A DNA stretch of 64,000 nucleotides from Sphingopyxis sp. H053 (GTDB lineage: Bacteria; Pseudomonadota; Alphaproteobacteria; Sphingomonadales; Sphingomonadaceae): positions 372,001-436,000 of the forward strand of contig NZ_LNRU01000005.1 of assembly GCF_001468225.1 (NCBI RefSeq), read 5' to 3'. Shown piece after piece: positions 7,611-17,221 of this stretch. The position numbers and the translations under genes were made by a program. Numbering within the stretch: position 1 is the first letter of the stretch; every line of letters begins with the position of its first letter. The notes beneath the pieces were generated by a model. It made no database searches, was not told the origin of the DNA, and saw only the letters and a program-made list of their open reading frames with translations.

Positions 7611-8567
7611 ATGTCAAAGGGCTTAAGCGTCATGCAGAACGACATGGCCGACCCCGATATCCGGCGCTTTGTCGACGCGATCAACGCCGCCTATGCGGAG
7701 CATGGCGCCCCGGCGGGCGCGAGCATGGCGACGCGCCGCGCCGTCGCCGAACGCGTCCGGGCGCCGTGGCGCGAGGGTGGCCCGATAATGGCGGAGAGCC
7801 GCGAAATCGACATGGGCGGCGTCCGCCTGCGGCTCCACCGCCCGGTCGCCGACGCGAAGCTGCCGGTCATGCTCTATATTCACGGAGGCGGATGGACGCT
7901 GTTCAGCATCGACACGCACGACCGGCTGATGCGCGAATATGCCGCGCGCGCGGGCATCGCGGTGCTCGGCATCGATTACAGCCTGTCGCCCGAAAGCAAG
8001 TTCCCCGTCGCGCTGGAGGAATGCGCGGCGGCGCTCGACTGGATCGCGGCAGAGGCGGATACGCTGAACCTCGATGCGACCCGCGTGCTGATCGGCGGCG
8101 ATTCCGCGGGGGCGAATTTGTCGGTCGCGGCGTGCCTGTTGCAGCGCCAGCGCGGCCGTCCGCTGCCCGCCGCGATGCTGCTCAATTACGGCGCCTTCGC
8201 GCCCGAGCGGACGCCAAGCTATGCCCGCTTCGGCGCCGGCGATTATTCGCTCGAGGCCGACGAGATGGACGCCTTCTGGGCCTCCTATGTCGATGACCCT
8301 GGACAGCTTGCCGACCCGTTGGTCGCGCCGCTCAACGCCGACCTGACCCGCCTGCCGCCCGCGTTCCTCGCCATCGCCGAGTGCGACATATTGGCCGATT
8401 GCAACGACGCCTTCGCCAGCAAGCTCGAAGAGGCGGGCGTGCCGACGCGCGCGGTCACCTATCGCGGGGCGACGCACAGCTTTCTGGAGGCGGTATCGAT
8501 CGCGCCCCTCGCGGGCCGCGCGCTCGACGAGCAGGCGGCGTGGATCCGTGATATCGTCGCGGCATGA
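7611..8567 (+). CDS. Alpha/beta hydrolase (HSL-type esterase)
   Basis: The protein has 318 residues from the ATG at 7611, preceded by AGAAGGA about 10 bases upstream; an ATG at 7632 is the main alternative. It has the hormone-sensitive-lipase family pattern: HGGGW oxyanion motif, GDSAG nucleophile elbow, Asp in AECDILAD and His in GATHSF. No signal peptide is seen, so it should be a cytoplasmic carboxylesterase acting on small acyl or aryl esters. Its stop overlaps the next gene by ATGA, forming a three-gene operon with a PaiB-like protein and a deacetylase. Confidence 0.9.
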   Translation: MSKGLSVMQNDMADPDIRRFVDAINAAYAEHGAPAGASMATRRAVAERVRAPWREGGPIMAESREIDMGGVRLRLHRPVADAKLPVMLYIHGGGWTLFSIDTHDRLMREYAARAGIAVLGIDYSLSPESKFPVALEECAAALDWIAAEADTLNLDATRVLIGGDSAGANLSVAACLLQRQRGRPLPAAMLLNYGAFAPERTPSYARFGAGDYSLEADEMDAFWASYVDDPGQLADPLVAPLNADLTRLPPAFLAIAECDILADCNDAFASKLEEAGVPTRAVTYRGATHSFLEAVSIAPLAGRALDEQAAWIRDIVAA

Positions 8568-9136
8568 CCGACCTCTACACGCCGCGCGGCGCCGCCGACA
8601 TCGGGCAGCTGATCGCCGACTATCCGCTCGCCTGGGTGATATCGGGTGCCTTCCATGCCAGCCCACTGCCGCTGATCGCCGAGACGGACGATGCGGGCGC
8701 GGTAGTCGCGCTGTTCGGCCATTGTGCGCTGCGTAATGCGCTGGTCGCCGATTTCCGCGCTGACCCGCGCGGGCTGATCCTGTTCAACGGGCCATCGGGC
8801 TATGTTCCGACGACTTTGTTGTCGAAGCCCGACTGGGCGCCGACGTGGAATTATGCGGTGTTGCGCTTCACCGTCGAGGTCGAATTCGTCGGCGACGAAA
8901 CGCAGGGCGCAATCGAGCAGCTCGTCGCGAAGATGGAAGGTGGCGCCTGGTCGACAGCGAGCCTCGGCGCGCGCTATGAAAAGATGCTCGACCAGATCAT
9001 CGCCTTTCGCGCCCACGTCCGCTCCGTCGAACACAGCTTCAAGCTCGGGCAGGATGAGAGCGCAGTGGGCTTTGCCGAGATCGTCGCGGGTCACAGCGAC
9101 CGGACGCTCGCGAAATGGATGGAAGGACAAAGGTGA
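8564..9136 (+). CDS. PaiB-like FMN-binding split-barrel protein
   Basis: The 190-residue protein resembles PaiB, an FMN-binding split-barrel family often called negative transcriptional regulators. Recognisable parts are the MTDLYTPRGA start, FNGPSGYVPTTLL and a W-A-P-T-W-N-Y segment. In Bacillus, paiB is paired with the polyamine acetyltransferase gene paiA. Here the downstream gene is a deacetylase of the family that includes acetylpolyamine amidohydrolases, so a shared polyamine theme is possible. It is overlapped by 4 bp on both sides. Whether it binds DNA or is an FMN oxidoreductase is undetermined. Confidence 0.82.
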   Translation: MTDLYTPRGAADIGQLIADYPLAWVISGAFHASPLPLIAETDDAGAVVALFGHCALRNALVADFRADPRGLILFNGPSGYVPTTLLSKPDWAPTWNYAVLRFTVEVEFVGDETQGAIEQLVAKMEGGAWSTASLGARYEKMLDQIIAFRAHVRSVEHSFKLGQDESAVGFAEIVAGHSDRTLAKWMEGQR

Positions 9137-10140
9137 AGCTTTTCTTCGACGATCGCCAGACCGCCCACGCCCCCTCGCGCGAACTGCACAATGGCGACTG
9201 GGTGCCCTATGCCGAAAATATCGAGCGTCCGCGTTCGATCGTCGCACAGTTCAGCGACTGGAGCGCTGTTCGCGATTTCGGCATGGCGCCGCTGCTCGCC
9301 GTTCACGACTCCGACTATCTCGCCTTCCTCGAACGCGCGCATCGCGACTGGGTCGCGGCGGGGCGCAATGGCGACGCGATCGGCTATACCTTCCCGGTCA
9401 GGCGCCGCCGCCCGCTCAGCTTCGGCCGCATCGACGCCGATCTTGGCGCGTACAGCTATGACGCCGGGACGCCGATCGCGGCGGGTACGTGGGAATCGGC
9501 CTATTGGTCAGCGCAGGGCGCGCTGACCGCGCTCGATCATCTTCAAACCAGCGGCGAGGCGCATGCCTTTGCGTTGTGCCGCCCGCCGGGCCACCATGCC
9601 GGGCGCGACTATATGGGCGGCTATTGCTACCTCAACAACGCCGCGATCGCGGCGCGCGAGGCGCATGTTCGCCGCCTCGGGCCGGTCGCGGTGCTCGACA
9701 TCGACTATCATCACGGCAACGGCACGCAGGATATCTTCTATGAAGATCCCGGCATCTTCTTCGCCTCGATCCATGCCGACCCGCGGACCGATTATCCCTT
9801 TTACTGGGGGCACGCCGACGAGACCGGCGAAGGTGCGGGCGAAGGAACGACGCTCAACCTCCCCCTCCCCCGCGGCACCGACGGGCAAAGCTATGCGCCC
9901 GCGCTCGACACTGCGCTGGCGGCGATTTCGGATTGGGGCGCGAAGTTCCTCGTCGTCTCGTTCGGCGCCGACACGCACAGCAGCGACCCGATTTCGAGCT
10001 TTGCGCTGGAGCGTAAGGATTATGTCGAACTGGCGGGACGTATCTCCGCGCTCGGTGTGCCGACGCTGATCGTGATGGAAGGTGGCTATGCCGTCGGCGA
10101 CCTCGGCAAGAATGTCGCCGCGTTTCTCTCGGGCTTTTAG
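9133..10140 (+). CDS. Histone deacetylase-like / acetylpolyamine amidohydrolase family protein
   Basis: Reading from GTG at 9133 gives 335 residues starting MKLFFDDRQ, the usual family start; AAGGA lies about 6 bases upstream and the GTGA overlaps the preceding stop. An ATG at 9115 would add six residues. Catalytic features of zinc deacetylases are present: RPPGHHAG with the paired His, GGYCYLNN, the metal site DIDYHHGNG, SFGADTHSSD and the C-terminal EGGY with the oxyanion Tyr. The substrate is probably a small acetylated amine such as an acetylpolyamine rather than a protein. Third gene of the esterase-PaiB operon. Confidence 0.9.
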   Translation: MKLFFDDRQTAHAPSRELHNGDWVPYAENIERPRSIVAQFSDWSAVRDFGMAPLLAVHDSDYLAFLERAHRDWVAAGRNGDAIGYTFPVRRRRPLSFGRIDADLGAYSYDAGTPIAAGTWESAYWSAQGALTALDHLQTSGEAHAFALCRPPGHHAGRDYMGGYCYLNNAAIAAREAHVRRLGPVAVLDIDYHHGNGTQDIFYEDPGIFFASIHADPRTDYPFYWGHADETGEGAGEGTTLNLPLPRGTDGQSYAPALDTALAAISDWGAKFLVVSFGADTHSSDPISSFALERKDYVELAGRISALGVPTLIVMEGGYAVGDLGKNVAAFLSGF

Positions 10141-10146
10141 GAATAT

Positions 10147-10256
10147 CCTCCTTGTGGGAGGTGGCAGCGCGAAACGCTGACGGAGGGGCTTCGCGGCCCC
10201 TCCACCATCCGCTTCGCGGACGGTCCCCCTCCCCATCGCTTCGCGACAGGGAGGAT
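10147..10256. repeat. Cluster of GC-rich hairpins between convergent genes
   Basis: Three stem-loops fill the gap between the deacetylase and the TonB receptor: CCTCC/GGAGG at 10147-10161, GGAGGGGC-TTCGCG-GCCCCTCC at 10182-10203, and further CTTCGCG-centred repeats up to about 10256. The repeated CTTCGCG core looks like a dispersed REP-type intergenic element. It could also end transcription from both sides, though there is no clear T-run. Confidence 0.55.
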
Positions 10257-10264
10257 TCGGCCGA

Positions 10265-12457
10265 TCAGTTCAGGCTGAACCTTACGCTCGCGCCCAGCGT
10301 GCGCGGCCGCGCGACCGAGCCCGCAAAGGCGAAGGGCGCGTTCAAAATGCCATATTGGTTGAACAGGTTCTTCGCGAACAAGCTGAGCTCGATCCGGTCG
10401 CTCACCGTCACCGATGCGTTGAGATCGACGAGGTGGAAATCGCCCTTGTCGAGCGTCCCGGCGAAATCGACGGGTGCGCTCGACAGATAGCGGTGCGCGA
10501 TCCCGAAGCGCGGCTTCAGCGACATGTCGGGGAAGCTCAGGTCGAGCGAGTTCGACAGCGTCCATTCGGACGCACCCGGCAAGCGCGTTCCCTTTGCATA
10601 GCCGCCGCCCGGCGCGAAGCTGTCGGGCAACAGCGACGACAGCCGCGCGTCGTTATACGCGATGTTCGAGGTGAAGCTGAGGTTGCGCGTAGGGCGCAGG
10701 TTCAGGCTGATTTCGACGCCATCGATGTCCGCGCCGCCGCCGTTTACCGTGTAAGCGCGGAAATCGCCCGGCGTGAACAGGCGCGCCTGAATATTGCCCC
10801 AGTCGATGTGATAGGCGGTCAAATCGACGCTGAGCGTCCGGTCGATCAGGTCGAAGCGCGTGCCGATCTCATAATTCTTCGTCGTGTCGCTTTCGAAGGT
10901 CAGCGGCAGGCCGACCGTGGCGAGCGAATAGACGTTGAGGCCGCCGATGCGGAACCCTTCGGAATAGAGGCCATAGATCATGAAGTCCTTCGACGGCTTC
11001 CAGGTCAGCGACGCCTTCGGGATAAAATCCGAATCCTTGGCTGTAGCCGGCGCATAGTCGAAGGGCGGGATCAGATCGGCGTTCGGCAGATATTGCAGCC
11101 GCGGCGCGGTGCGGTATTCGAACAATCGCCCGCCGAGCGTCAGCGTCAGCGTATCGACGATGTCGAACGATGCTTCGCCGAAAACCGCCTTTTCGGTAAC
11201 GCGGTTGCTGCTGACCGTGCGTGAGGCCAGGTCATCGGGAGCCAGCTCGCTGCCCGGCCGCCCGCCGAACTCGCCCGGATTGACATCGATATAGTCGGAG
11301 ATGCCCTCGATAAAGGTGCCGTCGGTGCTGTTCGAACGCAGCCGCGTATAGTTGACGCCGAGCAGCCAGCGGAGACGCCCGCCGTCGGGCGACGCGAGCC
11401 TGAGTTCGCCATATTCGGTCTTCGACTTGCCCTTGCCGCTCGCGAGTTCGGGGGTGTCGGTGCGCGGGTCGTTGCCGCCAAAGATCGAATTGTCGAACGC
11501 CAGGTCGGCCTTTTTCTCGGTATAGCTGCCCACCGCGGTCAGCGTCGCAAAGCCCAGATCCTGCTCGATCCGCAGGCTGTGCATCATGAACTGCGTGTCC
11601 TGATATTCGGCAACGTTAGTGGCGCGTTCGAAGGTCTTGGGCGGACCGAAGATCACATAGGTCTGATCGTCGAGATCATATTCCTGATACATGCTGAGCG
11701 CCGAGACGCGCGTCGTCTCGGTCGGCGTGAAGACGATCGAACCGCGCAGACCGCGGACGCGCAGGTCGTTGCTGCCCTTCTCGCCGAGCAGCGTGTTGTC
11801 GAGATAACCGGCGTCGTAGCGCTGGAGCGCGACGAGACGGACGGCGAGCTTGTCGGTCGCGATCGGCACATTGACCATCGCCTTGACCGCATAGCTCGCC
11901 TCGCCCGCGCGCTTGGTCGTCGAAACTCCGCCCTCGAAGCCCGCATCGAAGCGCGCGGGATCGGCCTCGTTCACGACATAGTTGATCGCGCCGCCGAGCG
12001 ACGAGGAGCCGAAGAGCGTGCCCTGCGGCCCGCGCAGCACCTCGACGCGGCTGACATCGAAGCTGTCGACGTCGGGGATCACGAGCGGGAAACCGGGCTC
12101 GATCAGCGGCACTTCGTTGAGATAATAGCCCGTCGTCGCCTGGTTCGCCTCATGATAGGTCGACGAGGCGACGCCGCGGATCACGACTTCGGAAACGCCC
12201 GGCTGATAGTCGTTGAAAATGACGCCGGGGACGCGGGTGATGTAATCGGAGAGGCTCTGGGCATTGAGCTTTTGCAGCGTCGCCTCGCTGACCGCCGACA
12301 CCGAACCGCTGACGTCGCGAACCGACTGTTCGCGCTTCGCGGCGGTGACGACGATTTCATTGTCGTCGACCTCCTGCGCGAGCGCACCCGATGCCTGCCC
12401 CAGCGCCAGGATCGAGATGCCACATGCGGCGACCCGCCTGATCGATGCAAAGCCCAT
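10265..12457 (-). CDS. TonB-dependent outer membrane receptor
   Basis: The 730-residue protein has a signal peptide ending near ASGALAQ, a TonB-box-like segment DDNEIVVTAAKRE, a plug domain (VEVLRGPQGTLFGSSSLGGAINYV) and a beta-barrel ending in aromatic-poor RFSLN. AAGGGAGG precedes the ATG. Such receptors import siderophores, vitamins, sugars or other bulky molecules using TonB energy. It stands alone, convergent with the deacetylase and divergent from the S9 peptidase, so its ligand cannot be inferred. The VTAAKRE-type start is common in sphingomonad receptors of unknown substrate. Confidence 0.93.
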   Translation of the reverse strand: MGFASIRRVAACGISILALGQASGALAQEVDDNEIVVTAAKREQSVRDVSGSVSAVSEATLQKLNAQSLSDYITRVPGVIFNDYQPGVSEVVIRGVASSTYHEANQATTGYYLNEVPLIEPGFPLVIPDVDSFDVSRVEVLRGPQGTLFGSSSLGGAINYVVNEADPARFDAGFEGGVSTTKRAGEASYAVKAMVNVPIATDKLAVRLVALQRYDAGYLDNTLLGEKGSNDLRVRGLRGSIVFTPTETTRVSALSMYQEYDLDDQTYVIFGPPKTFERATNVAEYQDTQFMMHSLRIEQDLGFATLTAVGSYTEKKADLAFDNSIFGGNDPRTDTPELASGKGKSKTEYGELRLASPDGGRLRWLLGVNYTRLRSNSTDGTFIEGISDYIDVNPGEFGGRPGSELAPDDLASRTVSSNRVTEKAVFGEASFDIVDTLTLTLGGRLFEYRTAPRLQYLPNADLIPPFDYAPATAKDSDFIPKASLTWKPSKDFMIYGLYSEGFRIGGLNVYSLATVGLPLTFESDTTKNYEIGTRFDLIDRTLSVDLTAYHIDWGNIQARLFTPGDFRAYTVNGGGADIDGVEISLNLRPTRNLSFTSNIAYNDARLSSLLPDSFAPGGGYAKGTRLPGASEWTLSNSLDLSFPDMSLKPRFGIAHRYLSSAPVDFAGTLDKGDFHLVDLNASVTVSDRIELSLFAKNLFNQYGILNAPFAFAGSVARPRTLGASVRFSLN

Positions 12458-12714
12458 TTTTGCCTCCCTTATTGATTATGCCTATTGGTAAGAAAATCCG
12501 ATGCTCAAGCTATCATGCGAAATTGGCGTGTCGGCGATGGTCGGGCCAGTTTCCAGCCGGATCGGGCCACCCCTGTGGCGCAGGAAAGCGTGGTTTCATG
12601 AGGGCTTGCGGCCAATTTGCCCGATCGGTGGATTGGGCGGCCTGATCGGCGCAGTAAGCCAACCCGGGCGACATACACTGGACGCGACATCCCCACCGGG
12701 CGAGAGAGGGTCGC
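12458..12714. other. Divergent intergenic region, TonB receptor / S9 peptidase
   Basis: This 257-bp gap should hold promoters for both genes. It contains several GGGCC/GGCCC-type repeats and GGCCAATTTGCCCGATC at about 12613, but no motif I can name. No small gene is supported. Confidence 0.4.
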
Positions 12715-14883
12715 ATGCAGAACATCGAGGACAAGGGTCGGCGCGCGTTTATGGGGAGCGCCGCGATGGCCGCGCTCCTGCTGGGAAATCGCGCGGCGTG
12801 GGCGCTCGACCAGGGCGGCGCCGGACGCTGGCCCAAAATCGCGCCACCCCAATCGCCGCGTGTCTCGCATGTGATCGATCAATTGGGCCGCCAGCGCGAC
12901 GATGCCTATAGCTGGATGAAGTTCATCCCGGCGACGGGCGAGCGCACGCGCGATAATTTGCCCGACGCCGTCGGCGCGATGCTGAAGGCGGAAAATGCGT
13001 ACGCTGACGCGATCCTTGCACCGCTAGCGGGCGAACGCGCGAAGCTGCTCGACGCGATGCTCGCGCGGGCGTCGGGCGACACGGCCGCGCCGGCGCTCGA
13101 AAAGGACGGCTGGGACTACGGATCGGCGCGGCCCGCCGGCGCGGCACATGCGATCTATACGCGCAGCAAGAAGGGCGGAAAGCCCGAGCAGCTCGTCGAC
13201 GAGGCGGTGCGCGCCAAGGGCCAGCCCTATTTCCGCAGCACCGGGCATCAGCCGAGCCCCGACCACCGCTATTTCGCCTGGGCCGAGGATGTGATCGGCA
13301 ACGACCGCCACCGCATTGTCATCCGCGACAATCAGAGCGGCGCGGTGCGCACGATCGTCGACAAGGACGCCTATGGCTATGGCGGGCTCGTCTTCGCGCC
13401 GTCGTCGCGCTGGCTGTTCTGGATCTGGCGCGATGCGCGCAACCGCCCGACGCGACTCTATCGCACCTCGGCCGACGGCAAGGTCACCGACCTCGTCTAT
13501 GAGGAAAAGGACCCCGCGATCTTCATGCAGGTGAAGCGCACGGCGGCCGACGGCTTCATCGCGCTGACCCTCGCCGGCCCCGAGACCGCCGAAGTGCGGC
13601 TGGTGTCCGCCGCCGACGAAACCGCAACCCCCGCCGCCGTCTGGCCGCGCAAGACGGGTGTGCTCTATGACATCGACGAGTGGAACGGCGGGCTGATCGC
13701 GCTCACCGATGCCGGCGACGCGTTCGACATGGCGCTGCTGCGCCTGGACCCGAAGAGCTTTCGCACCCTCGCAACGCTCGTGCCGCACCGCGCGGGCACG
13801 CCGATCCTCCAGATCCAGCCTTTCGCGGCGGCACTCGTCCGCCTCGAGCGCGTCGACGGGCTTCACCGGCTCGTCATCCTGCGCCCCGATGGGTCGGAAC
13901 AGACGGTCGCCTTCGACGACCCTGCCTATGCGATCGAACTGCCGGGCGAGCAAAGCTATGGCGCGTCATCGGTGATGATCGTCCACCAGTCGCCCAAATC
14001 GCCGCGCCGCTGGATCCGCGTCGATCTGGTCAGCGGCAAGCAGGATGTCGTCCAGAAACAGGCGGTCGCCAATTTCGACCCCGACGATTATGAGGTCGAA
14101 CGCCTGTTCGCCCCCGCGCCCGACGGCGAAATGGTGCCGATCACCCTGCTCTCGCGCCGTGGCGCGCCGAAAGATGGCAAGGCGCCGCTGCTCCAATATG
14201 GCTATGGCTCGTACGGCGTGCCGAGCGATCCCGAATTTTCGATCCCCGCGCTCGCGCTCGTCGATCGCGGCTGGCGCTACGCCATCGCGCATGTGCGCGG
14301 CGGGTCGGAGAAAGGGCGCCGCTGGTTCCTCGGCGGGCGCAAGTTCACCAAGCGCAACAGCTTCACCGATTTCATCGCCTGCGCGGAACATCTGGCGGCC
14401 GAAGGCTATACCGCGAAGGGCAAGGTCGTCGCCTATGGCCTGTCGGCGGGCGGGCTGCTCGTCGGCGCGAGCATGAATATCGCCCCGACTTTGTGGGGCG
14501 GCGTGATCGCGCAGGTGCCGTTCGTCGACATGCTCAACACGATGAGCGACGGCGCGCATCCGCTCGTGCCGCTGTTCCGACCCGACTGGGGCGACCCGCT
14601 CGCCGATCCCAAAGCCTATGACTATATCGCCTCGATCTCACCCTATGAGAATGTCCGGGCGGCCGCCTATCCGCCGCTGCTCTGCACCGCCGGCCTCAAG
14701 GACGACCGCGTCGCCTATTGGGAACCCGCCAAGCTGGTTGCCGAAGTGCGGCGTCGCTCGACGAGCGGCAACCCGGCGCTCTTGCACACCGACATGGACA
14801 GCGGCCACCAGGGCAGCGCCGACCTGAAAAGCGAATATCAGCAGAAGGCGCTGTTCTGGGCCTTTGCGATGCGCTGCGTCTAG
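12715..14883 (+). CDS. S9 family peptidase, oligopeptidase B-like, with Tat-type signal
   Basis: The 722-residue serine peptidase has an N-terminal RRAFMGSAAMAALLLG, which looks like a twin-arginine signal, so the enzyme is probably periplasmic. A beta-propeller region follows, then the hydrolase domain: Ser in YGLSAGGLLVGA, Asp in the GLKDDRV segment and His in SGHQGSAD. The DAYSWMKFIP start of the mature part and SAGGLL are typical of oligopeptidase B / prolyl oligopeptidases, which cut short peptides after basic residues or proline. Specificity is not readable. The TAG stop shares CTAG with the stop of the convergent TSUP gene. Confidence 0.9.
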   Translation: MQNIEDKGRRAFMGSAAMAALLLGNRAAWALDQGGAGRWPKIAPPQSPRVSHVIDQLGRQRDDAYSWMKFIPATGERTRDNLPDAVGAMLKAENAYADAILAPLAGERAKLLDAMLARASGDTAAPALEKDGWDYGSARPAGAAHAIYTRSKKGGKPEQLVDEAVRAKGQPYFRSTGHQPSPDHRYFAWAEDVIGNDRHRIVIRDNQSGAVRTIVDKDAYGYGGLVFAPSSRWLFWIWRDARNRPTRLYRTSADGKVTDLVYEEKDPAIFMQVKRTAADGFIALTLAGPETAEVRLVSAADETATPAAVWPRKTGVLYDIDEWNGGLIALTDAGDAFDMALLRLDPKSFRTLATLVPHRAGTPILQIQPFAAALVRLERVDGLHRLVILRPDGSEQTVAFDDPAYAIELPGEQSYGASSVMIVHQSPKSPRRWIRVDLVSGKQDVVQKQAVANFDPDDYEVERLFAPAPDGEMVPITLLSRRGAPKDGKAPLLQYGYGSYGVPSDPEFSIPALALVDRGWRYAIAHVRGGSEKGRRWFLGGRKFTKRNSFTDFIACAEHLAAEGYTAKGKVVAYGLSAGGLLVGASMNIAPTLWGGVIAQVPFVDMLNTMSDGAHPLVPLFRPDWGDPLADPKAYDYIASISPYENVRAAAYPPLLCTAGLKDDRVAYWEPAKLVAEVRRRSTSGNPALLHTDMDSGHQGSADLKSEYQQKALFWAFAMRCV

Positions 14884-15671
14884 AAACCGCGGAAAGACGG
14901 CACGGGCGCGAACATGAGCATAAGGAAGCCATAGGCGCTCGCGAGCAGTAGCAGCACGCCCGCGGCGCCGACCAGCCAGTCGGCGCGCAGGCGGCGGACG
15001 AGATACGCCCCGATCGGCGCGGCGATCACCCCGCCGATCAGCAGACCGATCGCCGCGGTGCTGAAGCTTTGCCAGCCCATCGTCCCGATGAACCCGGCCG
15101 CGATCGTCACGGTGACGAAGAATTCGGACGCGTTTACCGTGCCGATGACGGTGCGCGGCTCGGCGCCCTGCGCGAGCAGATTGGCGCTGACGATCGGGCC
15201 CCACCCGCCGCCGCCCGACCCGTCGGCAATCCCGCCGATCAGCCCGAGCGGCCCGACGAACTTGATGCTGCGATAGGTTTGCGGACGCCGCGCGCCGCGC
15301 CACAGCAGATAGATGCCGACCGCGCCGAGATAGGCGAGCACGACCGGCCGCGCGATGCTGTTGTCGATATTGGTCAAAATCCACACGCCGATCAGCCCGC
15401 CGACGATCCCCGGGACGACGAGGCGGCGGAACAGCCGCCAGTCGACGTTGCGCTGCATCGCATGCGCCAGCCCCGACACGCCGCCGGTAAAGCTTTCGGC
15501 GACATGCACCGCCGCCGAGGCCGACACCGGCGGCAAGCCCAGAACGAGCAACAACGCGGTACCGATGACGCCGAACGCCATGCCGAGCGCACTGTCGATC
15601 AACTGCGCCGCAAATCCCACGACAATGAAGGGCAGCAGCGCCCAGAGCGTCAGCCCGTCGAATATCGTCAT
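14880..15671 (-). CDS. TSUP (TauE/SafE) family membrane exporter
   Basis: The 263-residue protein has about eight hydrophobic helices and the family's glycine-rich loop, here DGSGGGGWGPIVSANLLAQG. TSUP proteins move sulfite, sulfoacetate or other organosulfur anions across the inner membrane. The stop codon overlaps that of the S9 peptidase in a shared CTAG. The start overlaps the RimK-like gene by 4 bp, so the two form an operon. Substrate is unknown. Confidence 0.9.
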   Translation of the reverse strand: MTIFDGLTLWALLPFIVVGFAAQLIDSALGMAFGVIGTALLLVLGLPPVSASAAVHVAESFTGGVSGLAHAMQRNVDWRLFRRLVVPGIVGGLIGVWILTNIDNSIARPVVLAYLGAVGIYLLWRGARRPQTYRSIKFVGPLGLIGGIADGSGGGGWGPIVSANLLAQGAEPRTVIGTVNASEFFVTVTIAAGFIGTMGWQSFSTAAIGLLIGGVIAAPIGAYLVRRLRADWLVGAAGVLLLLASAYGFLMLMFAPVPSFRGF

Positions 15672-17026
15672 TGCGCAGCGGGCCTACGGCGCGTGGTTTT
15701 CGAGGTCCGGCGCGTGAAGAGAAAGACCGCAGGGAAGCAGAGCGCGATCAATGACAGCGCACCGGCGAAGACCGGCTCGCCGCCCGCGAGCCAGGGCAGC
15801 ACCGCGGCCCAGATCGACACGCCGAGCACGGTCAGGAAAATCTGTTCCTGATCGATGTCAGTGGCGACCGCGAGCGGCACGCCGCGCGCATCGGCGCGCA
15901 ACGCCTCAAGGCGGCGCGCAACCGGGCTGTGCGGTGCCGCCTGCCGCCCCGGGATCAGCGACGACATCACCGACCCCAGCCCCGCGCCGACCAGCCGGAC
16001 GCCGACCGCGCGGGCGAAGGCGCGCGGTTCCTGAAGCCGGTCGCCGACCGCGCGCAGGCTGAGCCGGCCGCCGAACACCAGGTCGATCAGCGCCTCGCCG
16101 GTCACCGCCTTGATCGGCCGGTCCTGCACCTGATGGCTGGCCTCGATCCAGTCGAAGATCGCACCCGGCACATCAATGCTGCACGCGCGTTCCAGCCCCT
16201 GGAACCCCGGGGCGCTGTTCGCCTCGCAGATCCGGTAGCCCTCATTGTCGAACAAGATGTCGATGCCGGCGACTTCCAGCCCCAGCGTGTCGGCGGCGCG
16301 CGCGGCGAGGTCGGCCATTTCGCCCGTCGGCGTATGGGCGATGCCGACGCCGCCGAGCGAGACGTTGGATTTGAAATGGCCCGCGGGCGAGCGCCGCTCC
16401 ATCGCCGCGATCACCCGGCCGCCGATCACGAGAACGCGCACGTCGCGCCCGTGGCTCGACCGGACATAATGCTGGAACAGGAAATCGGCCTTGGCATCGG
16501 CGCTTTCGAGCAAGCCGGCGAGATCCTCGAACTGGCTGCGGTCCTCGCATTTGAGGACGCCGGTGCCGCGCGTGCCGCGCAGCGTCTTGACTATCATCGG
16601 GAAACCCAGCTCCTCCTCGACGATGTCGACCCCGATCGGGAATTTGCCGAGGATCGTCGCGGGGATCGGCAATCCGGCGCGCGCGAGCCGCTGCATCGTG
16701 TGGAGTTTGTCGGCGACAAGGTCGATCGCTTCGGGCCCGTTGATCAGGCGCACGCCGCGGCGTTCGAAATGGCGGAGCACCGCGAGCGTGAAATAGTCGG
16801 TCTCGGCGCCCGTCCGGCACAGGATGAAGTCGGGCCGGGCCAGCGAATGGCCCTCATAATGCACCGACCAGCCGTCGACCGGCGCCGCGACGATGTCAAA
16901 ATTATGCGGTTTCAGGACATGCAGTTCGATCCCGCGCGCCGCCGCGGTCTCCTGAAACCGCAGGATTTCGGGGACCTCCGGCAGGGCCGGATCGAGATCC
17001 CGTTGGAAGAAAATCCAGCCCAGCAA
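15668..17026 (-). CDS. RimK-type ATP-grasp ligase with C-terminal membrane tail
   Basis: The protein has 452 residues. Residues 1-290 are a RimK-type ATP-grasp: PMIVKTLRGTRGTGV, GRDVRVLVIGGRVIAAM, and the Mg-binding CEANSAPGFQGLE. RimK enzymes add glutamate or similar residues to a carboxylate acceptor. The family usually has about 300 residues, so the remaining 150 are extra. These include two hydrophobic helices near 395-440 and a basic end, KTTRRRPAAQ, which suggests anchoring at the inner membrane. It overlaps the TSUP exporter by 4 bp, so its product or substrate may be connected with export. That link is inference. Confidence 0.88.
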   Translation of the reverse strand: MLGWIFFQRDLDPALPEVPEILRFQETAAARGIELHVLKPHNFDIVAAPVDGWSVHYEGHSLARPDFILCRTGAETDYFTLAVLRHFERRGVRLINGPEAIDLVADKLHTMQRLARAGLPIPATILGKFPIGVDIVEEELGFPMIVKTLRGTRGTGVLKCEDRSQFEDLAGLLESADAKADFLFQHYVRSSHGRDVRVLVIGGRVIAAMERRSPAGHFKSNVSLGGVGIAHTPTGEMADLAARAADTLGLEVAGIDILFDNEGYRICEANSAPGFQGLERACSIDVPGAIFDWIEASHQVQDRPIKAVTGEALIDLVFGGRLSLRAVGDRLQEPRAFARAVGVRLVGAGLGSVMSSLIPGRQAAPHSPVARRLEALRADARGVPLAVATDIDQEQIFLTVLGVSIWAAVLPWLAGGEPVFAGALSLIALCFPAVFLFTRRTSKTTRRRPAAQ

Positions 17027-17221
17027 CGATCGGCTCCTTCAACATCTGGTCGAACGCATAGGCTCAGTGCCAGAAAACCGCCCGCCTGCGCAATCGTTCA
17101 CGCGGCAAGTCGACCTAAGTTCCTGTTTTGCCGTTTCGATTGCGACGATCCCTCCGATCTGGACCAGACAGGATCGAAGATAAGCGCTCTCTGGCACGAA
17201 TCCGGCTTAAACCTGCCCTGC

